Shown in pieces: positions 18,654 through 25,738 of a stretch of 64,000 nucleotides of DNA. Position numbers and translations under genes: made by a program. This DNA comes from Chryseobacterium indologenes. GTDB taxonomy: Bacteria > Bacteroidota > Bacteroidia > Flavobacteriales > Weeksellaceae. The notes beneath the pieces are model-generated. The model made no database searches and had not been told where the DNA came from. It saw only the letters and a list, made by a program, of their open reading frames with translations. How positions within the stretch are numbered: the first letter of the stretch is position 1; each line of letters begins with the position of its first letter. The DNA lies in contig DJTE01000026.1 in assembly GCA_002439165.1 (NCBI GenBank), positions 1-64,000 of the forward strand, given 5' to 3'.

Positions 18654-18667
18654 TTAAAAATATTAAT

Positions 18668-20176
18668 ATGATTTTTGATAAACTAATAAACTACCTGAAA
18701 TTAGACAAACAGGAATTCACATTCCAGTTCAATTCACATCCGAATTATCCCTCGGCTCTTGCATTTAGTGATACGCTGAATTTTATGGGTGTAAAAAATG
18801 ATGCCTATGAACTGGATAAGGAATATTGGGATGAACTTCCGGAAGAATTTATTGCCATTGTAGACAATTCTTTCTCTCTGGTAAAGAAATCAGGAAACAG
18901 CTATTCGGTTTATTCGGAAAAAGCCAAAACACTTAACAAGGAAGAACTCCATCAGAAATCTACGGATTTTGTATTGCTGTTTGAAAAAACGGAAAATGCA
19001 GAAAACAAACTGGCTTTCAATTTCAAGCCTGTTTTATATGCAATTTTTGCAGTTATTCTTATTTATTCTTTTCTGAGTCTGAGTATCTATGAAGCTATTT
19101 TCAATCTGCTGTCTCTTGCAGGTGTTTATATCTCACTGGAAATTTTCAATCAGAAATTCGGAAACACGTCTACTGTTATCGGAAGTATATGTGGTGATAC
19201 TACGGCCAGCCAGGCTGCCAATTCATGTGATAAAATCATTAAACAGGATAAAACAAGTATTCTGGGGCTAAAGTTTTCAGACTTTTCCCTGATCTATTTT
19301 ACCGGAATTGCCATCATGGGACTGTTCCAGCCTGCTTCTGCCTATCTTATTAAAGGATTCACCTTTGTTTCTGTAATTGCCATTGCTTATTCTCTGTATA
19401 TTCAGGCTTTTGTAGAAAAAACATTCTGCAGGGTCTGTCTGTTGATCATTTCAATTCTTGCCGGGCAGCTGGTCATCAGCATTCTGTTTTTTCAGAATAC
19501 AGCTTTCAGTATAGGAATGCTCTTACTGACGGCTGTTTTATGGTTGCTTATTTTCTCAGCCGTTCTGTATTCCAGCAATCTACTTACCCAAAAAGAAAAT
19601 CTTCAGAAGTCCAATGCCAAAAATCTCAGATTTAAAAGAAACTATGAGCTTTTCAAAAGCCAGCTTTTAGAAAATGAAAAAATAACGTTCCAGGATACGC
19701 ATACATTCTCTCTTGGAAGTAAAGAAGCCAGACTCCGCATCGCTATCGTTTCCAATCCTTACTGCGGTTTCTGTAAAGATGCCCATAAGATCATGGAGGA
19801 GCTCCTGGAAAAATATCCGGAAGATATTTCCGTACAAATCCGTTTCAATTATTTCCCGGACAGAGCTCCTGAAAAGTATACCCAGCTTCTTTCCGCGTTC
19901 AGCTATCTATACCACAACAAACCACAGAAGGAATTCCTGCACGCAGTAGAAGAATGGTTTGAAACAAAAGACGAAAGCAAAGCTGTGGCAAGAGCGGGTT
20001 CTGCTACCGCGGAAGATCTTTCGCCATTTACGGCAATGTCTTCTGATAACAGTAATGCGGGGCTTAACTTTACCCCTATATTTATTCTGAACGGCTATCA
20101 GTTCCCTGATAAATATGATCGTGAAGATATATGGTATTTCGTTGATGAATTAATGGAAGATGAAGACTTTCAATAA
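18668..20176 (+). CDS. C39-like/VKOR/thioredoxin fusion, disulfide-forming membrane protein
   Basis: A 502-residue membrane protein in three parts. Residues 1-115 resemble the C39 peptidase-like domains of peptide exporters (FNSHPNYPSALAFSDTLNFMGV), but the catalytic Cys-His pair is missing, so it probably binds leaders or substrates. Residues about 125-310 are a vitamin K epoxide reductase (VKOR) domain with several membrane helices, the active pair CRVC (254-257) and the loop cysteines 175 and 187. Residues about 340-502 are a thioredoxin/DsbA-like domain with CGFC (366-369). VKOR-thioredoxin fusions pass electrons from new disulfides to quinone. As first gene of a cluster of six-cysteine peptides and their exporter, it most likely forms the peptides' disulfides. 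Start chosen from the promoter at 18623-18653. Confidence 0.9.
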   Translation: MIFDKLINYLKLDKQEFTFQFNSHPNYPSALAFSDTLNFMGVKNDAYELDKEYWDELPEEFIAIVDNSFSLVKKSGNSYSVYSEKAKTLNKEELHQKSTDFVLLFEKTENAENKLAFNFKPVLYAIFAVILIYSFLSLSIYEAIFNLLSLAGVYISLEIFNQKFGNTSTVIGSICGDTTASQAANSCDKIIKQDKTSILGLKFSDFSLIYFTGIAIMGLFQPASAYLIKGFTFVSVIAIAYSLYIQAFVEKTFCRVCLLIISILAGQLVISILFFQNTAFSIGMLLLTAVLWLLIFSAVLYSSNLLTQKENLQKSNAKNLRFKRNYELFKSQLLENEKITFQDTHTFSLGSKEARLRIAIVSNPYCGFCKDAHKIMEELLEKYPEDISVQIRFNYFPDRAPEKYTQLLSAFSYLYHNKPQKEFLHAVEEWFETKDESKAVARAGSATAEDLSPFTAMSSDNSNAGLNFTPIFILNGYQFPDKYDREDIWYFVDELMEDEDFQ

Positions 20177-20239
20177 GATTTTCCAAAAGAAAAAACATTA
20201 TTGAATATAAAAATTCACTATCTTAGGAAAAAATAAAAA

Positions 20240-20273
20240 GCGGATTCTGAAAAGCTTTAATAGAGTAAGAAAA
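20240..20273 (+). promoter_or_regulatory. conserved leader element, copy A
   Basis: GCGGATTCTGAAAAGC followed by a possible hairpin (TTTA / TAAG, loop ATAGAG) and GAAAAA. It starts 54 bases before the ATG of the peptide at 20294 and matches copies at 22993 and 46648. A possible -7 box TATCTTAG (20219-20226) lies just upstream, so the element would be at the very 5' end of the mRNA. Function unknown; a structured RNA leader or an operator is possible. Confidence 0.55.
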
Positions 20274-20293
20274 ACAAACTAAAACTAATTACT

Positions 20294-20488
20294 ATGAAAA
20301 ATTTGAAAAAAGTTTCACGTACAAACATGAAAACAATCGTTGGTGGAGACAGCGCTCCTATAAGTGACGGCATGGGAGGATGGTATTGCTCTCAGCGTTA
20401 TGAGGTAATTTGTCTTGTAGGCTGCACCCCAATGTGTATGACCGGCAATAAGTGTAAACCATCATTCTGCCTTGATCCGCAATTTTAA
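20294..20488 (+). CDS. GG-leader, six-cysteine secreted peptide precursor 1
   Basis: A 64-residue precursor with leader MKNLKKVSRTNMKTIVGG; cleavage is expected after GG by the C39 domain of the exporter at 20778. The mature part (about 46 residues) has six cysteines spaced C-x7-C-x3-C-x3-C-x5-C-x4-C with the motif CLVGCTPMC. It is the close relative of the orphan precursor at 9644-9838. It lies between the VKOR fusion and the exporter, preceded by a leader element shared with the precursor at 23043. Three disulfides are inferred from the cysteine count and the adjacent disulfide oxidase. Whether it is antibacterial or a signal is unknown. Confidence 0.85.
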   Translation: MKNLKKVSRTNMKTIVGGDSAPISDGMGGWYCSQRYEVICLVGCTPMCMTGNKCKPSFCLDPQF

Positions 20489-20527
20489 ATCAAGACCGGA
20501 ATAACAACAACCAAAACAAAGACTACT

Positions 20528-20692
20528 ATGAAGAATTTAAAAAAGCTTTCAAGAGAAAACCTCAGAACACTTAAAGGGGGCATTACCCAGGAGTGTGCAC
20601 GTATTCAGGCTGTATCCGTATGCTATCCCATTGGCGGCTGTCCCATAGATGAAATCTGTACGAGGGTATGCAATAAGGTATGTATTCTGTAA
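20528..20692 (+). CDS. GG-leader, six-cysteine secreted peptide precursor 2 (54 aa)
   Basis: A short gene easily missed: 54 codons from the ATG at 20528 to TAA at 20690-20692. The leader reads MKNLKKLSRENLRTLKGG, almost the same as that of the precursor at 23043. The mature part is only 36 residues and has six cysteines spaced C-x8-C-x5-C-x5-C-x3-C-x3-C, ending ...CNKVCIL. It lies 39 bases after precursor 1 and before a strong hairpin at 20733-20761, so the pair forms one expression unit. The cysteine spacing differs from precursor 1, so these are different folds sharing a leader. Confidence 0.85.
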   Translation: MKNLKKLSRENLRTLKGGITQECARIQAVSVCYPIGGCPIDEICTRVCNKVCIL

Positions 20693-20732
20693 TAAGCCTT
20701 AAATCCCAATATTAAAAATAGTAGATAAATTA

Positions 20733-20761
20733 AAAATGTCGCCATTTCCCGGCGGCATTTT
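20733..20761 (+). terminator. hairpin between precursors 1-2 and the exporter (terminator or attenuator)
   Basis: An 11-base stem AAAATGTCGCC / GGCGGCATTTT with a 7-base loop and a short T-run inside the stem end. It lies between the precursor pair and the exporter start at 20778. It probably ends most transcripts or protects the precursor mRNA, so that peptide mRNA exceeds exporter mRNA. Confidence 0.65.
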
Positions 20762-20777
20762 ACAATGAGAAAAAGTT

Positions 20778-22970
20778 TTGAAGAAATTTCCTTTTTATAA
20801 ACAGCCGGATGCCAAAGACTGCGGGCCTACCTGCCTTAGAATAGTAAGCAAATATTATGGCAAAAGCATTTCACTTCAGCAGATCCGGACACTTTCTGAA
20901 ACAACCCGTGAAGGAAGCAGCCTTTTGGGGCTCAGTGATGCTGCAGAAAACCTGGGATTCCGCTCCCTCGGAGTTCAGATTGATTTCAATACCCTTACAG
21001 AAGAAGTCCCTTTTCCCTGTATTGTACACTGGAACAAAAATCACTTCGTAGTTGTTTATAAAATTGACAAAAACAATAAAGTTTATATTTCAGACCCCAG
21101 TTATGGACTCATTACCTATACACGGGAAGAATTCATTAAACTCTGGATCGGAGAAAATGCCAATGAAAATACGGAAGAAGGAATCGCCCTAATTCTGGAA
21201 ACCACTCCTGCTTTTTTCCAGACGGAGTTTGATGCTGAAGAAAGTAAAGCCAGCTTTTCCTTTCTCTCCAAATATCTTTTCAAGTATAAATCACTTGTTA
21301 TCCAGCTTGCTGTGGGACTTTTGGCAGGAAGCTTACTTTCGCTTATTTTCCCGTTCCTTACCCAGAGTATTGTAGATGTCGGGATACAGAATCAGGATCT
21401 TAACTTCATTTATGTTGTTCTTCTTGCACAGATCATGCTGTTTATGGGAAGAATGGGAATTGAAGTAATCCGAAGCTGGATCTTACTGCATTTGTCAGCA
21501 AGAATCAATATCTCTATTATCTCGGATTTCTTTATTAAACTGATGAGACTTCCTATCAGTTTCTTCGATACGAGAATGACGGGAGATATTATGCAGAGAA
21601 TCAATGACCACCACAGAATTGAGCAGCTACTTACAAGTTCATCTTTAAATACCCTGTTCTCTCTGGTCAATCTTATTATTTTCAGTATCGTTCTTCTGTT
21701 TTATGATTACAGGCTGTTTCTTGTTTATCTGGTAGGAGCCGTGTTATATGTAGGATGGATCAGCTTTTTCCTCAAAAAGAGGAAAGAACTGGATTACAAA
21801 AGATTCTCTCAGGTTTCTCAGGAGCAAAGCAAAGTGATTGAACTGATCAACGGTATGCAGGAGATTAAAATGCACAATGCCGAAAAGCAGAAACGCTGGG
21901 ACTGGGAATTTCTTCAGGTAAAATTATTTAAAATAAGAATTCAGTCACTCTCTCTGGAACAATGGCAGTCTGTGGGAGGAAATTTCATCAACCAGATGAA
22001 AGATATTCTGGTGAGCTTTCTTTCGGCCAAGCTTGTTCTGAGTGGTAATCTTACCTTAGGAATGATGCTTTCCGTACAGTATATCATCGGGCAGCTTAAC
22101 AGTCCGCTGCTTCAGCTTATCGATTTTATCAAACAAACCCAGGATGCCAAAATCTCCCTTGAAAGACTTGGCGAAATTCATGATAAAGAAGATGAAGAAG
22201 ACAGGGATGAGCAGTATGCAACTGAAGTACCACCGAAAGACATTGAGATCAGCAATATGTCATTCAGATATATAGGATCGGATGTTCCGGTATTTGAAGG
22301 CCTGAATCTCAGCATTCCTTATCAGAAAACCACGGCTATTGTAGGAGCCAGCGGAAGCGGTAAAACAACCCTTTTAAAACTGCTGATGAAATTTTATGAT
22401 CCTTCGGAAGGAGACATTAAAATAGGGAATACAAAACTGAAAAATGTATCTCCGAGATTCTGGAGGGATCACTGTGGTGTAGTTATGCAGGAAGGCTACG
22501 TTTTCAATGATACGATCGCCAACAATATTGCCGTAGGTGAAGACCATATCGACAAACAGAAATTAAGACGAGCCGTGGAAATTGCCAATATCAAAGAATT
22601 CATTGAAGGTTTACCTTTAAGTTATAATACCAAAATCGGAAATGAAGGCGTAGGAGTAAGCGGCGGGCAGAAACAAAGACTTTTCATCGCCAGAGCCGTC
22701 TATAAATCTCCGGAATATATCTTTTTCGATGAAGCTACTTCCGCATTGGATGCCAACAATGAGAAGATTATTATGGAAAATCTCGAACAGTTCTTTAAAG
22801 GAAAGACTGCTATTGTCATCGCACACCGGTTATCCACCGTAAAACATGCTGACAAGATCATTGTGCTGGATAAAGGCCAGGTAGTGGAAGAAGGCAGCCA
22901 CAGTGAACTTGTTGCTTTAAAGGGCGAATATTACAGACTGGTGAAGAATCAGCTTGAACTGGGGAATTAA
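20778..22970 (+). CDS. peptidase-containing ABC exporter (C39 type) for GG-leader peptides
   Basis: A 730-residue bacteriocin-type exporter (PCAT). The C39 cysteine peptidase (1-140) has Cys15 in DAKDCGPTC, His89 in NHF and Asp106 in SDP, so it should be active and cut after the leader's double glycine. A six-helix ABC transmembrane domain (about 165-440) follows, and then the ATPase with Walker A GASGSGKTT (523-531), signature VSGGQKQR and Walker B IFFDEATSALD. The start is TTG at 20778; the only nearby ATG (20765) is out of frame. It sits among four precursors and an HlyD adaptor. An outer-membrane TolC partner is not in the window and must be encoded elsewhere. Confidence 0.95.
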   Translation: MKKFPFYKQPDAKDCGPTCLRIVSKYYGKSISLQQIRTLSETTREGSSLLGLSDAAENLGFRSLGVQIDFNTLTEEVPFPCIVHWNKNHFVVVYKIDKNNKVYISDPSYGLITYTREEFIKLWIGENANENTEEGIALILETTPAFFQTEFDAEESKASFSFLSKYLFKYKSLVIQLAVGLLAGSLLSLIFPFLTQSIVDVGIQNQDLNFIYVVLLAQIMLFMGRMGIEVIRSWILLHLSARINISIISDFFIKLMRLPISFFDTRMTGDIMQRINDHHRIEQLLTSSSLNTLFSLVNLIIFSIVLLFYDYRLFLVYLVGAVLYVGWISFFLKKRKELDYKRFSQVSQEQSKVIELINGMQEIKMHNAEKQKRWDWEFLQVKLFKIRIQSLSLEQWQSVGGNFINQMKDILVSFLSAKLVLSGNLTLGMMLSVQYIIGQLNSPLLQLIDFIKQTQDAKISLERLGEIHDKEDEEDRDEQYATEVPPKDIEISNMSFRYIGSDVPVFEGLNLSIPYQKTTAIVGASGSGKTTLLKLLMKFYDPSEGDIKIGNTKLKNVSPRFWRDHCGVVMQEGYVFNDTIANNIAVGEDHIDKQKLRRAVEIANIKEFIEGLPLSYNTKIGNEGVGVSGGQKQRLFIARAVYKSPEYIFFDEATSALDANNEKIIMENLEQFFKGKTAIVIAHRLSTVKHADKIIVLDKGQVVEEGSHSELVALKGEYYRLVKNQLELGN

Positions 22971-22992
22971 TATCAATTCAAATGATTATACA

Positions 22993-23024
22993 GCGGAATC
23001 CGAAAAGCTTACAGAGTAGGAAAA
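22993..23024 (+). promoter_or_regulatory. conserved leader element, copy B
   Basis: GCGGAATCCGAAAAGC, then a possible hairpin (CTTA / TAGG, loop CAGAG) and GAAAA. It starts 50 bases before the ATG at 23043. The stem sequence differs from copies A and C but pairing is kept. It follows the exporter stop by about 20 bases, so either a promoter overlaps the end of the exporter gene or the element acts within the long transcript. Confidence 0.55.
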
Positions 23025-23042
23025 TTAAAACAAACTATTATC

Positions 23043-23246
23043 ATGAAAAATTTAAAAAAGCTTTCAAGAAAAGAGCTTAGAACTTTGAACGGAGGAGGAT
23101 TAGGAGACTGTGGTGCTTATTTCCCGGAAGAACCACCACTTCCAGGTGAGCCTTATACCTGTAACTGTAACCTGTACTGGTGTGAAAAAAAAGGAGCATG
23201 TGTTCACAAAAACATGATGACTCCTAAGAATTGCGATCCTCTGTAA
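23043..23246 (+). CDS. GG-leader, six-cysteine secreted peptide precursor 3
   Basis: A 67-residue precursor with leader MKNLKKLSRKELRTLNGG. The mature part of 49 residues is glycine- and proline-rich at first (FPEEPPLPGEP) and has six cysteines spaced C-x16-C-x1-C-x4-C-x5-C-x10-C, including CNC. It lies between the exporter and HlyD genes, with a copy of the leader element 50 bases upstream. It resembles precursors 1 and 2 only in the leader and cysteine number. Confidence 0.85.
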   Translation: MKNLKKLSRKELRTLNGGGLGDCGAYFPEEPPLPGEPYTCNCNLYWCEKKGACVHKNMMTPKNCDPL

Positions 23247-23286
23247 AAGGCAATAGTTATAGTTTTTTAACTTAAATATTTCGGTT

Positions 23287-23493
23287 ATGAAAAATGTAAA
23301 AAAATTAGCAAGACAGCATTTGAGAGAAGTTTACGGAGCCGGACCTATCCCTCCGTATCCCTGCAACTGCTTCTGCTACGTGGGCAGCACCAAAATCCGG
23401 AATGCCTGCAATCAGTATTGTCCGGGAGGCCAGGTTATTCCAGGAGTTGAACCGGGTAATGATCCGAAATGTGATTACAAACTGCCTTTGTAA
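23287..23493 (+). CDS. GA-leader, six-cysteine secreted peptide precursor 4
   Basis: A 68-residue precursor with a divergent leader, MKNVKKLARQHLREVYGAG. The usual GG is replaced by GA, which C39 peptidases often also accept. The mature part has six cysteines spaced C-x1-C-x1-C-x10-C-x3-C-x16-C (starting CNCFC) and several prolines and glycines. It follows precursor 3 by 40 bases and has no leader element of its own, so it is probably translated from the same mRNA. A weaker hairpin lies downstream before the HlyD gene. Confidence 0.8.
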   Translation: MKNVKKLARQHLREVYGAGPIPPYPCNCFCYVGSTKIRNACNQYCPGGQVIPGVEPGNDPKCDYKLPL

Positions 23494-23518
23494 TAATTTA
23501 TTTTAAAATGAAAAAATG

Positions 23519-23550
23519 AATCAGGGTCCTCTTATGAGGATCTTGATTTT
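23519..23550 (+). terminator. hairpin between precursors 3-4 and the HlyD gene
   Basis: A 13-base stem with three G-U pairs (AATCAGGGTCCTC / GAGGATCTTGATT, loop TTAT), followed by only two more T before a C. It is placed like the hairpin at 20733-20761: after a precursor pair and before an export gene. Partial termination or mRNA end protection is likely. Confidence 0.55.
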
Positions 23551-23565
23551 CAACAGACTGCTTAT

Positions 23566-24864
23566 ATGGAAAAGGAAATTTTAGATACCATTGAACTTCG
23601 TTCGGAGAGTGTTCAGGACATTCTTACCCAGCCGCCGCATTGGATGATACGCTGGGGAAATACGCTTATATTTGTTATACTTCTGCTTATTCTCCTGATG
23701 AGCTACATTATAAAGTATCCGGAATTTGTTCCTGCTCCCATTATTGTTACTTCACAAAATCCACCTGAAAAAATAGAGGCCCGAACCAGTTCAAAAATTG
23801 AAAAAATATTCATTAAAAACCATCAGGAGGTTAAAAAGAATGATGTTCTTATGGTGATGCAGTCTGCAGCCAACTATAAAGATGTTCTGGAACTGAAAAA
23901 GCTTGTGGATTCTATTACACCTAATCAGCTACTCTCCTTTCCTATTGCTCAGGCTTCAAGATTTAAACTGGGAGAGCTTCAGGGGGATTATAATAATTTC
24001 GCAAAAGCATTCCAGGATGAAGAACTCTTCATCAGGCTCCAGCCTTATGCTCCGGAAAATATTGCCGCCAATCAGAGCCTTTCGGAATACCGTGTCAGAA
24101 TGGCTACAACAAAACAGCAGAAAAACCTGGAACAGGCTAAATATGAACTGACGAAAAAAAACTATCAAAGATCACAGGAATTATTCAACCAGGGCGTTAT
24201 CTCTTCCATGGAACTGGAAAACGAAAAAATAAAATATATTCAGGCCCAGCAGAATCTTGAAAATATTACCATTTCTTTATCTCAAATGGAAGAAGGAATA
24301 TCCAACCTGAATAAAACCAAAAGCGGCACAGCCATTAATACTGAAAAAGATAAAATTAACTATTCATCGCAGACGCTGCAGCTTTTCGAACAGCTAAGGA
24401 AATCTTTAAAACAATGGGAACAGACGTATCTTATCATCTCTTCTACGGATGGTATGGCCAGCTTTCAGCAGTTCTTCGGCGAAAACCAGTTTGTAAAAAC
24501 CGGGGAACCTATTCTTTCCATTCTTCCTGCCAATAAAGAGAAGCTTGTAGGCAGGATGTCTGTACCTACTGTTAACTCCGGTAAAATCATTCCCGGGGAA
24601 AAAGTACTGATCAAGTTGGACAATTACCGCTTCCAGGAATACGGCATTGTAGAAGGAAAAGTACAGAATATCTCTCTTATTCCCGATGATAAAGGAAATT
24701 ATTATGTGGATGTAGTCCTTCCCAAAGGACTGAAGACCAGCTATAACAAAAATCTTACATTCGATAAAGAGCTCAGAGGAAATGCAGAGATTGTCACTCA
24801 GGACCTCAGACTGATCGAAAGGTTCTTCTATCAGATCAGAAAATTACTGGGTTATCAGAGCTGA
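23566..24864 (+). CDS. HlyD family secretion adaptor
   Basis: Periplasmic adaptor that links the ABC exporter to an outer-membrane channel. Its 432 residues show a short cytoplasmic N-terminus and one membrane helix (about 28-50). A lipoyl-like half motif follows (ARTSSKIEKIFIKNHQEVKKNDVL, about 67-91), then a long coiled coil (about 170-265) with the typical NYQRSQELFNQGVIS motif. The second lipoyl half and beta-barrel domain (about 295-410) contain FVKTGEPILSI. It is the last gene of the peptide cluster and is followed by a strong terminator. The partner ABC exporter is encoded at 20778. Confidence 0.93.
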   Translation: MEKEILDTIELRSESVQDILTQPPHWMIRWGNTLIFVILLLILLMSYIIKYPEFVPAPIIVTSQNPPEKIEARTSSKIEKIFIKNHQEVKKNDVLMVMQSAANYKDVLELKKLVDSITPNQLLSFPIAQASRFKLGELQGDYNNFAKAFQDEELFIRLQPYAPENIAANQSLSEYRVRMATTKQQKNLEQAKYELTKKNYQRSQELFNQGVISSMELENEKIKYIQAQQNLENITISLSQMEEGISNLNKTKSGTAINTEKDKINYSSQTLQLFEQLRKSLKQWEQTYLIISSTDGMASFQQFFGENQFVKTGEPILSILPANKEKLVGRMSVPTVNSGKIIPGEKVLIKLDNYRFQEYGIVEGKVQNISLIPDDKGNYYVDVVLPKGLKTSYNKNLTFDKELRGNAEIVTQDLRLIERFFYQIRKLLGYQS

Positions 24865-24882
24865 TAACCGTTTAAAAATATA

Positions 24883-24913
24883 AAAACCGCAATCTGAGTC
24901 AGGCTGCGGTTTT
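24883..24913. terminator. bidirectional terminator between the HlyD and DUF2182 genes
   Basis: The stem AAAACCGCA / TGCGGTTTT (24883-24891 with 24905-24913) has A/T tracts on both sides, between two genes that converge. It ends the rightward peptide-export cluster and the leftward tyrosinase operon. Confidence 0.8.
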
Positions 24914-24931
24914 ATTTTATGTTTCAGGTTT

Positions 24932-25738
24932 CTAAAGGAGTTTCTCCGTTATATTTAAACGAACCGGATGCTGAATTTCTTCTTTTCTTTTAGCCCGCAT
25001 TTTCATTCTGGCTATCAGGATCCGGATGAGTTTCAAACGAACATCAAAATACCACCGCGGATATCTCGGATGCTCCATATGCTCGCTGATCATGATAACC
25101 GTAACCAGAACCATTGCCAGGTTATGCCCTTCCGGGAGCAGCATCGGAAACAGCATTAAGGCCCATCCTGAGCCGATACACCATAGTCCGTGGACAGCTC
25201 CGAACCTCAGTACATCCCGGTCGGCTGCCCATCCGAAAGCCGCAACAGAGCGGTGATCATGCCCGCGGTTCAGACAGCGTTGTTTTACCGGTGAAAACTG
25301 CCATATCAAAGCTATAATCCCTACTATCAAAGCCGGAATATACGAACCGCCGGGAAACAGCAGATTAAAGCCGAGGATAACGGCATTCATCATAACTCCC
25401 ATTACTGTCCAGACGATGGTATAGCTTAATACAAAAAGCAGGCACAGCCATAAGCGGCGTCTTTTAAGACTTCTTGCATAAATGTACTGAACAGGCGAGA
25501 TCAGTTTGGGAAGCATCATCGCCAATACCATAAGAATCCAGCCTGTCATCATATCTGAAAACGGATTCATCTGGAGCAGCATCCGCAGGGAAACATCCGA
25601 GGAACCGTCTGTTACCATATGACAGTGCTTTATTGCCATGATTCCTCCCGGATTCAGTAATAATACAATCCAGAATACAATACTTATGATGAGAATGGCG
25701 GCAGTGATGTAGCTGTCATCTCTTACTGAAGTTTTCAT
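24932..25738 (-). CDS. DUF2182 integral membrane protein beside tyrosinase
   Basis: A 268-residue protein with about six hydrophobic segments, fitting the DUF2182 family of predicted metal-binding membrane proteins. Visible signs: GWILMVLAMMLPKLISPVQYI near 66-86, WQFSPVKQRCLNRGH, and HGLWCIGSGWALM. His, Met and Cys residues lie at membrane boundaries (for example IKHCHM near 36-41), which could bind copper. It overlaps the tyrosinase gene by four bases (ATGA), so the two are translationally coupled. The pairing suggests a role in copper supply to, or maturation of, the tyrosinase (inference). Confidence 0.82.
   Translation of the reverse strand: MKTSVRDDSYITAAILIISIVFWIVLLLNPGGIMAIKHCHMVTDGSSDVSLRMLLQMNPFSDMMTGWILMVLAMMLPKLISPVQYIYARSLKRRRLWLCLLFVLSYTIVWTVMGVMMNAVILGFNLLFPGGSYIPALIVGIIALIWQFSPVKQRCLNRGHDHRSVAAFGWAADRDVLRFGAVHGLWCIGSGWALMLFPMLLPEGHNLAMVLVTVIMISEHMEHPRYPRWYFDVRLKLIRILIARMKMRAKRKEEIQHPVRLNITEKLL

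Noticed and set aside
18632..18667. Upstream TTG start for the VKOR fusion
   Set aside because: It lies between the -33 and -7 elements of a good promoter, so it would not be transcribed.
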